From positions 124,001 to 188,000 of the forward strand of contig NZ_JBPCZH010000003.1 of assembly GCF_051251085.1 (NCBI RefSeq): a DNA stretch of 64,000 nucleotides. The letters run 5' to 3'. Made by a program: the position numbers and the translations under genes. Numbering within the stretch: the first letter of the stretch is position 1; every line of letters begins with the position of its first letter. Source of the DNA: Cernens ardua (GTDB lineage Bacteria > Pseudomonadota > Gammaproteobacteria > Pseudomonadales > Halomonadaceae). Below are positions 17,928 through 27,306 of the stretch, in pieces. The notes under the pieces were generated by a model, which worked only from the letters and a program-made list of their open reading frames with translations, made no database searches and was not told the origin of the DNA.

Positions 17928-18800
17928 ATGCATGTACGTTTCAGCAAAATGCACGGATTGGGCAATGACTTCATGGTCATTGATTCAATTACACAACGCA
18001 TTTTCTTGAATAAAGAACAAATCCGCAAATTGGCAGACCGTCACTTTGGTATTGGGTTCGATCAATTATTGATTGTCGAACCCCCTCGCAATCCGGAAAT
18101 GGATTTTCGTTATCGCATTTTCAACGCGGATGGCGGTGAAGTAGAAAATTGCGGTAATGGTGCACGTTGTTTTGTGCGTTTTGTTCGCGACCAACGGTTG
18201 ACCACCAAAAACGCCATCAGGGTTGAAACTGCAGGTGGCCCGCTTACCCTTTCGATCACGCCCGATGAGCGTGTCGAAGTCAATATGGGGAAACCGGGCT
18301 TGACCAGCGAAAGTGTCCCTTTCAAAACACTAAAGGGAGAACCCACGAAGGCAAACGCATACCGCCTGCCATTGGATGCCCCAATAACACTCGCAAACAA
18401 CGCAACAGTGAATGAAGTTGAAGTGGGCGTTGTCTCGATGGGTAATCCCCATGCAGTTATTCGGGTAGATTCCGCACAACATGCACCTGTTGAACACCTT
18501 GGCCCGGTCGTTGAGCAACATCCGCGCTTTCCAAAACGCGTTAACGTCGGGTTTATGCAGGTTGTTGATCGGCAACACATCAAGCTTCGTGTGTATGAGC
18601 GTGGCGCAGGTGAGACGCTCGCTTGTGGCACTGGCGCCTGTGCGGCAGTGGTATCCGGCATTCAACGTGGATGGTTGGATCACAAGGTCGAAGCGACCTT
18701 AAAAGGCGGTAAACTGACAATTGAATGGCAAGGGGAAGGCCACCCCGTCATCATGACGGGGCCGGCGGTGAAAGTGTATGACGGACGGCTGGACCTATGA
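17928..18800 (+). CDS. dapF: Diaminopimelate epimerase
   Basis: DapF converts LL-diaminopimelate to the meso form needed for lysine and for peptidoglycan cross-links. It is a cofactor-free two-base epimerase. Both catalytic cysteines are present: Cys75 in ENCGNGARC and Cys233 in LACGTGACAAV. The N-terminus FSKMHGLGNDFMVID is the family signature. It is 290 residues, slightly longer than the usual 274-280, because of a loop around residues 125-150. The stop overlaps the start of the DUF484 gene by 4 bp, indicating translational coupling. Confidence 0.96.
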   Translation: MHVRFSKMHGLGNDFMVIDSITQRIFLNKEQIRKLADRHFGIGFDQLLIVEPPRNPEMDFRYRIFNADGGEVENCGNGARCFVRFVRDQRLTTKNAIRVETAGGPLTLSITPDERVEVNMGKPGLTSESVPFKTLKGEPTKANAYRLPLDAPITLANNATVNEVEVGVVSMGNPHAVIRVDSAQHAPVEHLGPVVEQHPRFPKRVNVGFMQVVDRQHIKLRVYERGAGETLACGTGACAAVVSGIQRGWLDHKVEATLKGGKLTIEWQGEGHPVIMTGPAVKVYDGRLDL

Positions 18801-19693
18801 GCCAACCTACCTCTCCTTCACCGGATCTGAGCGCTGACATCATCGAACGCTGGTTGTTTGAGCATCCTGATTTTTTCCATGGCCGTGATGCTTTGTTGGA
18901 GGTGCTCAAGGTACCACACCCCGACGCTGAGCATGGCGCAATTTCACTGCTCGAAAAACAGTTATTAATGGCACGTGAGCGTTCCAAACGACTGGATGAT
19001 CGCCTGACCGCATTGCTGAACGCCGCACGTGATACTGAAATTCAGTATCGCCAGCTTCGCAGCATTATTCTGACCCTGCTTGAAAGTGACAGTGTAGATG
19101 CGCTATTGCAGGGCCTGAGTGATCAGCTCAACGAACAGCTGAATATTGCAGCCATGGCACTTTGGCGGACTACCGATCCAAATGAACAATTAGCGCAGCC
19201 CATTCATTCGCTGGATGAGCCACATCAGGCGTTATTCAAACAATTGTTAAAAGGGCGACATTGTGGCTGCACCCAGTTAACGAAAGCGCAGTATCACTTT
19301 GTGCTACCGGATATTCTCGAATCCGGTTCGTCAGGAGCCCATTCTGTATCCAATACGTCGAAAGGCGACAAACAGCAAGCTGCTAATGAAATTCAAAGGG
19401 ATTTTCCGGCAGGTCAAGCCCGTGGTAGTGGTAGCACGAACCCGGATATTCCAGAGGGGGAATACTCGGAAGCCCCCTCCCAACTAACGATCTCTCAAGA
19501 GAATTCCCACGATCCGCAAAACGCAACCTATGCCTCCATTGCATTGACGCGTATTGCCATTGGACACCAAACAGGTTTTCTTGTGCTGGGGTCACCTTCC
19601 CCCACACGCTTCAATGCGTCATTGGATACGCTTTTTATTGATTACCTTGGCCAGGTTGTGGGGAGGTTATTGCATGGGTTTTCGACACTGTAG
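18797..19693 (+). CDS. DUF484 family protein with disordered insert
   Basis: This belongs to the DUF484 (YigA-like) family, which lies between dapF and xerC in most gammaproteobacteria; its role is not established, but the C-terminal part has a GAF-like fold. The N-terminal segment VERWLFEHPDFF-type pattern (here IIERWLFEHPDFFHGRDAL) and HGAISLLEKQLLMARERSKR are characteristic. Residues about 175-245 form a Ser/Gly/Asn/Gln-rich insert, after which the conserved strand pattern resumes with YASIALTRIAIGHQTGFLVL and ends with DYLGQVVGRLL. Relatives are about 220-240 residues; this one is 298, and the insert accounts for the difference. It is translationally coupled to dapF and followed by xerC after 141 bp. 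Confidence 0.88.
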   Translation: MSQPTSPSPDLSADIIERWLFEHPDFFHGRDALLEVLKVPHPDAEHGAISLLEKQLLMARERSKRLDDRLTALLNAARDTEIQYRQLRSIILTLLESDSVDALLQGLSDQLNEQLNIAAMALWRTTDPNEQLAQPIHSLDEPHQALFKQLLKGRHCGCTQLTKAQYHFVLPDILESGSSGAHSVSNTSKGDKQQAANEIQRDFPAGQARGSGSTNPDIPEGEYSEAPSQLTISQENSHDPQNATYASIALTRIAIGHQTGFLVLGSPSPTRFNASLDTLFIDYLGQVVGRLLHGFSTL

Positions 19694-19834
19694 GATATGT
19701 TTAGCATCGATTATTAACCTACATTATAGCTTTCAAAGTCCTTTTCAAATAATGGTTCTCGCTTCTCCTCCCCTCAAGGCTGTATCCTAATTAAAGTACT
19801 TCCCATCGAAAGTCCGATTACAAGGAAGCCTATA

Positions 19835-20761
19835 ATGTCCAGTACAACCTCACTTGAGGCACAATACACCGACCTTGACCGTTTCCTTGATCGGCTGGCC
19901 CAACGGCAACGCGCTACCACAGTGGATGCCTATCGCCGCGACCTCACCCTCTTTCTACAATTTGTGGAAGAACAGAGCATACCTCTACAAGGGCGATGGG
20001 CATGGTTGGACATTCGCTGCGTGCGACGTTACCTGAGTCACGAGCGTGCCCGAGGGCTCAGTGGCAAAACGATTGCCCGCCGACAGGCCGCGCTACGGCG
20101 ATTCATTGATTGGTTGATGGAAAATGACCAACTAACACAAAACCCGGCCAAATTGCTCGAAACGCCAGTGCCTACCCGTTCCCTCCCTCGTCCTATCGAT
20201 GTTGATCTCATCCAACAGTTCATGGATAGCGGACACGATGGCTCACCGTTAGGCATCCGTGACCAGGCCATTATCGAACTCCTCTACTCATCGGGGCTAC
20301 GTCTTTCCGAGTTGGTTGGACTGAATCTTCAGGACTATGATGGACAACGGGTTCGAGTGATGGGGAAAGGGGGCAAGCCACGGCAAGTGCCTGTAGGGTC
20401 ACGTGCTCAGGAGGCACTCCTCCAATGGACTGTCAGCCGTGCAGTGCTCGCCAGCCAGGGAGAAACAGCCCTCTTTGTCGGGCAACGCGGTACCCGCTTG
20501 GGGGCACGGGCGGTTGAATTACGTCTGAACAAGCTGGCAATGGAACGCGGGCTACCAGAGCACCTGCATCCACACAGGCTTCGTCACTCATTTGCGAGCC
20601 ACTTGCTGGAATCCAGTCATGATCTGCGCGCCGTACAAGAGTTATTGGGCCACTCCCACTTGAGTACTACGCAAATCTATACACGTCTGGACTGGCAGCA
20701 TTTGGCAGATACATACGACAATGCTCATCCTCGAGCCCATCGTCGGCGTCAGAATTCATAA
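19835..20761 (+). CDS. xerC: Tyrosine recombinase XerC
   Basis: XerC works with XerD at dif sites to resolve chromosome dimers before division. The tyrosine-recombinase catalytic set is complete: Arg156 (SSGLRLSEL), Lys178 (VMGKGGKPR), His247 and Arg250 (HPHRLRHSFASHLL), His273 (LGHSHLSTTQ) and nucleophile Tyr282 (IYTRLDW). The N-terminal SAM-like core-binding domain spans residues 8-100. At 308 residues it has normal length, and AAGGAA precedes the ATG. The dapF-DUF484-xerC-yigB order identifies it as the housekeeping XerC rather than a phage integrase. Confidence 0.95.
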   Translation: MSSTTSLEAQYTDLDRFLDRLAQRQRATTVDAYRRDLTLFLQFVEEQSIPLQGRWAWLDIRCVRRYLSHERARGLSGKTIARRQAALRRFIDWLMENDQLTQNPAKLLETPVPTRSLPRPIDVDLIQQFMDSGHDGSPLGIRDQAIIELLYSSGLRLSELVGLNLQDYDGQRVRVMGKGGKPRQVPVGSRAQEALLQWTVSRAVLASQGETALFVGQRGTRLGARAVELRLNKLAMERGLPEHLHPHRLRHSFASHLLESSHDLRAVQELLGHSHLSTTQIYTRLDWQHLADTYDNAHPRAHRRRQNS

Positions 20762-21003
20762 CAGTATATAAGTTTGCCTGAAGAGACCGTGGATTAATTT
20801 CCAATAAAAACTCAGGTTAGAAAAGTGATCTATACTTCTTAAGCGACTGTATTCAGGCGGCCGATACAGCCTCGTCTGGGTCCTAATCAATACGAGACGC
20901 AGTAACAGGTAGCAATAAAAGCGAAGTGTTGCGGCACTACCTCCATTTTGCTTCCGACCATGAAGCCCGCGAACGTTCACTGAAAACAACATGATAACTT
21001 TAC

Positions 21004-22419
21004 ATGGACAGCACACCCTTATCCCCTAGACTTGCCCGCTTTCTTCCCTGGCTCATGGCGACAGCTTTTTTCATGCAAGGTCTGGATGCCACGATCGTGA
21101 ATGTTGCCCTGCCTTCCATGGCGCAAAGCTTGCAGCAGAACCCTTTACAGATGCAGTCCGTTATCATTGCTTATCTGTTAACCGTCGCCGCTTTGATCCC
21201 CGTCTCTGGCTGGATTGCCGAACGGTATGGCACACGACGCGTATTTGCTGGGGCTATTGTGCTGTTCACGATTGGATCACTGCTGTGCGGCATCTCGGGA
21301 TCACTGGTATTTCTTGTCATTTCGCGAATACTGCAGGGGATAGGCGGCGCATTGATGGTGCCTGTTGGAAGACTGGTTATTTTGCGAAGTTATCCTCGTG
21401 AACAACTGGTCAAGGTCATGGGCTTTGTCACACTACCCGCTCTGTTAGGCCCCTTGGTTGGCCCGACACTCGGGGGCTGGCTGGTACAGGCGCTTTCGTG
21501 GCACTGGATCTTCCTGATCAATATTCCCATCGGCATCGTAGGTTGTTATTTCGCCGGCAAATTTACCCCGAATTTTCAGCGCGAAGAGCACCAGCATTTC
21601 GATTTATTGGGGTTCGTACTTTTTTCAGGTGCCATGGTCGCCATCTCCATGAGTCTGGAAGGGCTAGCCGATTTGCATATGGGCAGCGTGCCTGTTGTTC
21701 TGCTTTTACTGGTGGGCTGTGCACTACTGTGCATCTATTGGTTACGGGCAATTAGTATTGAAGAACCACTGTTCTCACCGTCGCTTTTTAAAATCCGCAC
21801 CTTTACCGTCGGAATTCTTGGCAATATTTTCGCGCGTTTAGGCAATGGTGCCCTTCCATTTCTGATACCACTGAAATTGCAGGTCGGACTGGGCTATTCG
21901 CCGATCAAGACCGGCCTGACCATGATCCCTCTGACCTTGGCTGCCATGGCGGCAAAACCGATTGTCCAACCCATTCTGACACGCCTTGGCTATCGGCGAA
22001 CACTGGTTATCAATACGGTGCTACTGGGCATCATGATTATGGGGCTGGGCTTTATTAGCTCTTCTACACCAGAGGTGATCATATTGATTCAGCTCGCCAT
22101 TTTGGGGCTAATCAACTCGTTGCAGTTTACTTCCATGAATACGCTCACTTTGATTGATCTCAAGGAAGACAATGCGGCAGGTGGGAACAGTATGCTGGCC
22201 GTCGTGATGCAGCTTTCCATTGGAATGGGTGTCGCAAGCTCTGCTGCGCTCCTGGATGGCTTCAGCGGCTCTATTTCACCCGACAATACACAAATCATGC
22301 ACGCATTTTTCGCTACTTTCCTATGTGTGGGAGGGATTGCTATTCTCGCCGCATTTATCTTTTTCCAACTTCATGCCGGTGATGGTCGCGTTCGTGCCCG
22401 CAAGAAAAAAACGGCATAA
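21004..22419 (+). CDS. MdtD-like multidrug MFS exporter (DHA2 family)
   Basis: This DHA2-type major facilitator, with about 14 transmembrane helices, probably exports drugs or metabolites with protons. FFMQGLDATIVNVALPSMAQ (helix 1, motif D1), GWIAERYGTRRVF (motif A) and RILQGIGGALMVPVGRL with FVTLPALLGPLVGPTLGGWL (motif C region) closely resemble E. coli MdtD, which is also 471 residues by my recollection. It sits between xerC and yigB, two genes that are normally adjacent, so it is an insertion into a conserved cluster. A 242-bp gap upstream should hold its promoter; its stop overlaps the open frame leading into yigB. The substrate is unknown. Confidence 0.88.
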   Translation: MDSTPLSPRLARFLPWLMATAFFMQGLDATIVNVALPSMAQSLQQNPLQMQSVIIAYLLTVAALIPVSGWIAERYGTRRVFAGAIVLFTIGSLLCGISGSLVFLVISRILQGIGGALMVPVGRLVILRSYPREQLVKVMGFVTLPALLGPLVGPTLGGWLVQALSWHWIFLINIPIGIVGCYFAGKFTPNFQREEHQHFDLLGFVLFSGAMVAISMSLEGLADLHMGSVPVVLLLLVGCALLCIYWLRAISIEEPLFSPSLFKIRTFTVGILGNIFARLGNGALPFLIPLKLQVGLGYSPIKTGLTMIPLTLAAMAAKPIVQPILTRLGYRRTLVINTVLLGIMIMGLGFISSSTPEVIILIQLAILGLINSLQFTSMNTLTLIDLKEDNAAGGNSMLAVVMQLSIGMGVASSAALLDGFSGSISPDNTQIMHAFFATFLCVGGIAILAAFIFFQLHAGDGRVRARKKKTA

Positions 22420-22472
22420 TGAAAAGTGTCCAACGCTGTATAGTCCACCCTTTTCCTGCCGAGGAATACTCG

Positions 22473-23189
22473 ATGCATCTTGAAGCTATCACCTTTGATA
22501 TAGACGATACCCTTTGGGATAACGTGCCTGTCATGATCGAAATGGAGAATGACCTTCAAGACTGGCTGGAAAAGAAACTGAGAGCACCACTCAGCGTTGG
22601 TATTGATGAAAACAGGGTAAGACGCATGGCGTTTGCGCAAACGTTAGCCGGAACAGAGCGTTGTGGCGATGTGACTTATGTGCGTCAAAAAGTGCTGCAT
22701 GACATTATCTTGGAACAGGGGATAAAAGAACCTGAAGCGACTCAGCTAACAGAAGAAGCGGTCGCGCATATGCTCACACTCCGGCATCGGGTCACCCCTT
22801 TTCCTGAAGTGGATGCTATGCTGCAAACACTGAAACAGAATTATCGTTTGGCGGTTATTACCAATGGCAACGTCGATGTTAACAATCTAACCTTGGGTCA
22901 GCATTTCAATGTCTGCTACAAGGCGGGCGAAATCGGTATGCCGAAGCCCGATACACGTATTTTCCTTCATGCCCTCAAGGCGCTCGGTGGGATCGATCCT
23001 CACCATGCCATGCACGTCGGGGATTCATGGGAGAATGACGCTGAACCCGCTGCTGAGCTAGGAATGCAGGTCGCCTGGATCGATATCTTCGATGAAAAAC
23101 GGACGTTACCCAACAACGTACACCGCCTGAAGCATGTTAAAGAACTACCCGATTTGTTAAAGCGCCTTGGGCAGCCTTATGGTGACTGA
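22473..23189 (+). CDS. yigB: HAD-family phosphatase YigB
   Basis: YigB is a HAD-IA phosphatase; the E. coli enzyme dephosphorylates FMN and pyridoxal phosphate among other small phosphates. Motif I is FDIDDTLWDN (nucleophile and acid-base aspartates), motif II is VITNGN, and motif III/IV is KPDTRIF followed by HVGDSWENDAEPAAELG. The frame is open from 22419, but GAGGA seven bases before ATG 22473 gives 238 residues, the same as the E. coli protein as I recall it. It normally follows xerC directly; here an exporter gene separates them. It is convergent with engB. Confidence 0.92.
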   Translation: MHLEAITFDIDDTLWDNVPVMIEMENDLQDWLEKKLRAPLSVGIDENRVRRMAFAQTLAGTERCGDVTYVRQKVLHDIILEQGIKEPEATQLTEEAVAHMLTLRHRVTPFPEVDAMLQTLKQNYRLAVITNGNVDVNNLTLGQHFNVCYKAGEIGMPKPDTRIFLHALKALGGIDPHHAMHVGDSWENDAEPAAELGMQVAWIDIFDEKRTLPNNVHRLKHVKELPDLLKRLGQPYGD

Positions 23190-23203
23190 AAAGCGTATCA
23201 ACA

Positions 23204-23218
23204 CGTATCACTGATACG
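23204..23218. repeat. Inverted repeat between yigB and engB
   Basis: CGTATCA-C-TGATACG is a 7-bp perfect stem with a one-base centre, preceded by another CGTATCA copy. It lies in the 68-bp gap between convergent genes, followed by AAAA. It may help end transcription, but it lacks the G+C-rich stem of a strong terminator. Confidence 0.4.
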
Positions 23219-23257
23219 AAAATTCTGTATGGGATTGTTGACGAAAGCAGGCTTGAA

Positions 23258-23890
23258 TCAGGCTTGCTCCAGCAGCAACTGATTCAGGCAACTTTCCAAT
23301 TCGGCTACGCCCTGACGCTGGAGAGATGAAAACAGCTGAATGGATACCTCAGCGGATACAGCCTCAAGTTCTCTCTTCACTTTGTGCAGCGTATTCATCG
23401 CTGCTCCGCGCTTCAGTTTATCGGCTTTGGTCAACAGGATATGGAGAGGCAACTCTGCAGCATTCGCCCATTTCACCAACATCCAATCGAATTCAGTGAG
23501 AGGGTGACGAATGTCCATCAGCAAGACAACTCCCCTGAGTGCCTGGCGCCGCTGAAGATAATCCGACAAATGACGCTGCCATTCGTTTTTGACCTTTTCA
23601 GGGACCTTGGCAAATCCGTAGCCGGGTAAATCCACCAGGCGATGTTCGTCATCCAATGAAAAGAAGTTGATCAGCTGCGTACGCCCTGGCGTCTTTGAGG
23701 TTCGCGCCAATGACTTCTGATTGGTCAATGTGTTAATTGCGCTGGATTTTCCTGCATTGGAGCGCCCGGCAAATGCAACTTCAGCCCCTTCATCTGGCGG
23801 GCAAGTGGCTACGGTTGGCGCACTTTTCAGATAATGTGCCAAATGGTAATTGAGCTTCCGTTTGGGCTCTTGTGGGGTGAGGTCTGACAT
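23258..23890 (-). CDS. engB: Ribosome-biogenesis GTPase EngB/YsxC (YihA)
   Basis: EngB is an essential GTPase that helps assemble the 50S ribosomal subunit in the cytoplasm. The circularly normal TRAFAC G motifs are all present: G1 GRSNAGKSSAI, G3 DLPGYGFAKVP, G4 TKADKLKRG and G5 near SLQRQG. The protein is 210 residues, the family norm. AGG lies five bases before ATG. It is convergent with yigB and divergent from dsbA, a neighbourhood seen in other gammaproteobacteria, where polA is usually also close; polA is not in this window. Confidence 0.95.
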   Translation of the reverse strand: MSDLTPQEPKRKLNYHLAHYLKSAPTVATCPPDEGAEVAFAGRSNAGKSSAINTLTNQKSLARTSKTPGRTQLINFFSLDDEHRLVDLPGYGFAKVPEKVKNEWQRHLSDYLQRRQALRGVVLLMDIRHPLTEFDWMLVKWANAAELPLHILLTKADKLKRGAAMNTLHKVKRELEAVSAEVSIQLFSSLQRQGVAELESCLNQLLLEQA

Positions 23891-24340
23891 AAAAACCTGC
23901 TGCTCCAGTTTCTTTACGAAGTTGTTTAGCGCTGATTAGCCAAGTGCCGTTATAGCGGATGACTCTATTGACTGATAAAAACACTATCTAGTAATGCCCA
24001 TTATGACGATTAAAGCGTTAGTGGCATATAGGATATATTTTCAGGCTTTGCCAATTGGAATACCAGACCACGCATCTTGGGTACCCGTCTTTACACAACA
24101 AATTCCGATAGACATCTTCAATATAAATAGCAATGATGACACAGAGTGTCGCATTTCGTTGGTATCAAAGTGTACCATTGAAGCACAACGATACGCGGAG
24201 ATTTATCTTTTAGCATAATGGGAACCGCTATCCATGCGAAGGTGTCTGAAATGACAAGCGATGACTGCCTATATGGCCATGGTCGAGCTTCAGAAAACTT
24301 CGCTTATATTAATTAATAAGGACTGTCAGGAGAAAAAGTA
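23891..24340. other. 450-bp divergent engB/dsbA intergenic region
   Basis: This A+T-rich region separates the divergent engB and dsbA genes and must hold both promoters. TTGACTGATAAAAACAC near 23969 could be part of a promoter. AGGAG eight bases before dsbA is a good ribosome binding site. The small RNA Spot 42 occupies the position next to engB in enterics, but I see no sequence resembling it. No plausible gene is visible. Confidence 0.5.
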
Positions 24341-24973
24341 ATGCTTAAGAAGTTAGCGATTCTAGTGATCGCAGGAATGGCAGCACTGACTGCACTTACC
24401 TCTGTTGCTCGCGCAGACGATGGCTACCGAGTACTTTCACAGCCGGTTCAACACGAGACTCATGGAAAAATCCTTGTTCAGGAAATTTTCTGGTATGGCT
24501 GCCCTCACTGCTATGCGCTGGAACCCAGTTTCGAGAAATGGCGTGCACAGCAACCCAAGGATGTAGAGGTATCCCTGTTGCCAGCCACGTTAGGCAAAAC
24601 ATGGACGGAACATGCGCGTGCCTACTATGCGGCTGTTGACCTGGGCATCATTAAGAAAACACATGATGCGTTCTTCAATGCTATCCAGCGTGGCGGACAA
24701 ACACTGCTTGCGCCGAATGATATTGCCAACTTTTACTCCCATTATGGCGTTACCAAAAAACAGGTACTGGATACACTGAACTCTTTCGGGCTCTCCAACC
24801 AGATCAATCAGGCACACTCTGAAGTGCTGGCTTATCAGGTATTAGGTACTCCCACCATTGTAGTGGATGGCAAATATGTGATTGATCCGCAGTCTGCGGG
24901 TGGGCTGGAAAACATGCTGAATGTAACTGACCACGTTATCAGCATGGTACGTGCTCAGCAGAATCACTCCTGA
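24341..24973 (+). CDS. dsbA: Periplasmic thiol:disulfide oxidoreductase DsbA
   Basis: DsbA introduces disulfide bonds into newly exported proteins; DsbB reoxidises it. A Sec signal peptide (about residues 1-25, KKLAILVIAGMAALTALTS, cut after ARA) is followed by the thioredoxin fold. The active site is WYGCPHCYALEP with Cys54 and Cys57, the classic DsbA CPHC, and the cis-proline is Pro171 in VLGTPTIVV, interrupted by the usual helical domain. At 210 residues it has the expected size. A strong terminator follows. Through LptD disulfide formation it is functionally linked to LptM, encoded 8 kb away. Confidence 0.95.
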   Translation: MLKKLAILVIAGMAALTALTSVARADDGYRVLSQPVQHETHGKILVQEIFWYGCPHCYALEPSFEKWRAQQPKDVEVSLLPATLGKTWTEHARAYYAAVDLGIIKKTHDAFFNAIQRGGQTLLAPNDIANFYSHYGVTKKQVLDTLNSFGLSNQINQAHSEVLAYQVLGTPTIVVDGKYVIDPQSAGGLENMLNVTDHVISMVRAQQNHS

Positions 24974-25026
24974 GTTCAACGGACAAGGCCCCCTTGAATC
25001 ATTATCCTCCTGTCCATAATCCACAG

Positions 25027-25047
25027 AGCCCCCAGCTGGGGGCTTTT
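25027..25047 (+). terminator. Rho-independent terminator after dsbA
   Basis: AGCCCCCAGCTGGGGGCT is an 18-bp perfect palindrome followed by TTTT. It ends dsbA transcription and lies only about 23 bp before the start of the next gene, so that gene needs another promoter or read-through. Confidence 0.88.
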
Positions 25048-25069
25048 CTCATGAAGCAGGTAGAATCCC

Positions 25070-25894
25070 GTGCCGTCGTCATCTCAAAAAAACATGCCCA
25101 ACACGATTCGGTTGATGACATTCAACCTTCAGGTCGGCATTAGTACTCAATCCTTCTATCAGTACTTTACTCATAGCTGGCAGCATTTTCTGCCTAATGC
25201 GAAACGCAACAAGCGTCTCGCATTGATTGCTGAAATGTTCAAACGCTACGACATTATCGGATTGCAGGAAGTGGATGGGGGCAGTTTCAGGTCGGGGCAT
25301 ACCAATCAAATCAAATACCTCGCCAGAAGTGCTCACATTCCATACAGTTATCAACAACTTAATCGAGACCTGGGCAAGTTTGCGCAACACAGTAATGGGC
25401 TGCTAAGCCGCTTTCCCGTCACTCATGTTGAAAACCACAAGTTACCGGGGCCGCCGGGGCGGGGTGCCATGCATGCACGGTTGGGCGACGGGCCAGACGC
25501 TTTGCATATTTTTGTAGCCCATTTGGCACTGGGCCAGAAAACTCAAGCTAAACAATTGGACTATCTCAGTACACTGGTGGCGCCGCTCAAACATGTGGTT
25601 CTAATGGGAGATCTGAACGCGACAAGTGAGCAATTACGAAAGCACCCTCACCTGTTCGATGCCTTGAACCTGAAAGCACTTGAAACCTTGCTCAGCTACC
25701 CGGCCTGGCAACCAAATCGGGCACTGGATCATATTCTTATATCGAAGACACTACGGGTAAAACAGTATCACGTGCTGGATCAGCTGTTTTCGGATCACCT
25801 GCCTATTGCTGCAGAGATAGCGCTTCCTCCAGAATGCCTCGCGGCAATAACATCACCACGTGCTGGTAAAGGGCCCGAAAGCCTACTCGTGTAA
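25070..25894 (+). CDS. Endonuclease/exonuclease/phosphatase (EEP) family hydrolase
   Basis: This EEP-superfamily metal-dependent phosphodiesterase has a four-layer DNase-I-like fold. Visible motifs are RLMTFNLQVG (Asn at the metal site), IIGLQEVDGG (metal-binding Glu), VLMGDLNATSEQ (Asp/Asn pair) and FSDHLPIAAEI (the catalytic Asp-His pair). Members act on nucleic acids, inositol phosphates or sphingomyelin, and the substrate here is not predictable. No signal peptide is visible, so it is probably cytoplasmic. The start is the GTG at 25070, preceded by AGG; ATG 25094 lacks a ribosome binding site. A homologous gene is found next to dsbA in pseudomonads, by my recollection. It lies right behind the dsbA terminator. 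Confidence 0.85.
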   Translation: MPSSSQKNMPNTIRLMTFNLQVGISTQSFYQYFTHSWQHFLPNAKRNKRLALIAEMFKRYDIIGLQEVDGGSFRSGHTNQIKYLARSAHIPYSYQQLNRDLGKFAQHSNGLLSRFPVTHVENHKLPGPPGRGAMHARLGDGPDALHIFVAHLALGQKTQAKQLDYLSTLVAPLKHVVLMGDLNATSEQLRKHPHLFDALNLKALETLLSYPAWQPNRALDHILISKTLRVKQYHVLDQLFSDHLPIAAEIALPPECLAAITSPRAGKGPESLLV

Positions 25895-26025
25895 CCCATT
25901 TCATCGCTGTCATAGTCCAAGGAGAGAGACAGCTCATGGAGAGGGTATCCCTGATATTAGAGCCTCTTTATACCTGTGGTGGCCCCCACTCCAAAACCGC
26001 TTACTTCTGTGCGATACCCCTTCTA

Positions 26026-27306
26026 TTACGATCCAACGAAACCATAAAACGTCGCAGATACGGCAATCAGTCCGATAATAACGACAAACACGTTGGAGGG
26101 CGCCCCTTTGTAACGAGCCATCGCAGGCACAAAAGCAACCGCCGCCATGGGTACCAGAAAGAGGAGTAGCGCAATCACGGGGCCGCCCAGGCTTTCAATC
26201 AATCCCAGGATGCTCGGATTCAACGCAGACACACCCCAGCAACACAGGAACATGAAAAGGGTGACTAACAGATCCATCCGACGACTACCGTTGCCCATTA
26301 ACCCGCGAAAACCTTCACGTGCACCGATATAGTGACCCAGAAAAGATTTGCTGATGGCGACCAAGGCAATAATCGGGGCGGCGATGGCGATCACTGGCGT
26401 GTGCAGATAGTCGGCCAGATAGCTCAACATAGAAACATTCTGATGTTCGGCGTCAGCCAGGTTTGCGGGGGAGACCGTCATAACGCAGCTAACCACAAAG
26501 AAAATCACCGTAACAACCATCAGCAAATGAGCCACCGCTAGCAAACGAGCGCTTCGGGGTTCTGCATTTACACCATACCTTTCCCTCTGGGCCACGGAAA
26601 AAGCCGAGATCATCGGGGTATGATTGAATGAAAATACCATGACAGGGATTGCCAGCCACAGCGTGGTGATCATATGCCCCACATGAATAGGTTGATGGGC
26701 AGTTGCCAGAAAATCGCCCTTCCAGTGAGGGATCAAGAGAAGAGCCAACGCCACTAATGCTGCGATGAAAGGGTAGACCAGAAAACTCATGACCCGCAGA
26801 ATGACGCGCTGCCCACCTTTTGCAATAAGAACCAGTATGCCAATCAATACCAGCGACAATAATGAGCGCGGTAACGGATCAATCCCGATCTGATGAATCA
26901 GCAAACTTTCTACCGTATTGGTAATAGCCACGCTGTAGACCAGAAGAATCGGGAAAACGGCGAAAAAATAAAGCCCAGTAAGTAATTTACCCCAAGTGGG
27001 ACCAAAAAAGCGTTTTAGCGTATCCGTCAGATCACGGTCACCTTGCTCGGCACCGGCCAAAATAAATCGTGTCAGGCCACGATGAGCAAAGAAGGTGACA
27101 GGAAAGGCCAGCAAGGCAATCAACAATAAAGGCCAAATGCCACCAATCCCTGCATTTATGGGAAGGAATAGGGTACCGGCCCCAACAGCCGTGCCGTACA
27201 AGGCGAGAATCCAGTGAATATCCCCACGATTAAGGCGCTGGTTAATGACGGTATCAGCCCCTGTATGATGATTAGAGTTTACTTCTGAAATAGACGACTG
27301 CTTCAT
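26026..27306 (-). CDS. Serine/threonine-type amino acid permease (SdaC-like, HAAAP family)
   Basis: This 426-residue inner-membrane protein with about 11 hydrophobic helices belongs to the hydroxy/aromatic amino acid permease family (SdaC, TdcC, TnaB, Mtr). Motifs include LYGTAVGAGTLFLPINAG in helix 1, which forms the substrate and cation path, and VFSFNHTPMISAFSVAQR in the centre, typical of the SdaC/serine branch. It should import serine or a related amino acid with protons or sodium. The N-terminal 25 residues are polar. It stands alone, convergent with the EEP gene, and is followed to the right by the end of the nuo operon. Family is clear; serine specificity is inferred. Confidence 0.88.
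   Translation of the reverse strand: MKQSSISEVNSNHHTGADTVINQRLNRGDIHWILALYGTAVGAGTLFLPINAGIGGIWPLLLIALLAFPVTFFAHRGLTRFILAGAEQGDRDLTDTLKRFFGPTWGKLLTGLYFFAVFPILLVYSVAITNTVESLLIHQIGIDPLPRSLLSLVLIGILVLIAKGGQRVILRVMSFLVYPFIAALVALALLLIPHWKGDFLATAHQPIHVGHMITTLWLAIPVMVFSFNHTPMISAFSVAQRERYGVNAEPRSARLLAVAHLLMVVTVIFFVVSCVMTVSPANLADAEHQNVSMLSYLADYLHTPVIAIAAPIIALVAISKSFLGHYIGAREGFRGLMGNGSRRMDLLVTLFMFLCCWGVSALNPSILGLIESLGGPVIALLLFLVPMAAVAFVPAMARYKGAPSNVFVVIIGLIAVSATFYGFVGS

Noticed and set aside
23891..24340. Spot 42-like small RNA next to engB
   Set aside because: The location matches enterics, but I see no sequence resembling the conserved spf core and no terminator to end such an RNA.
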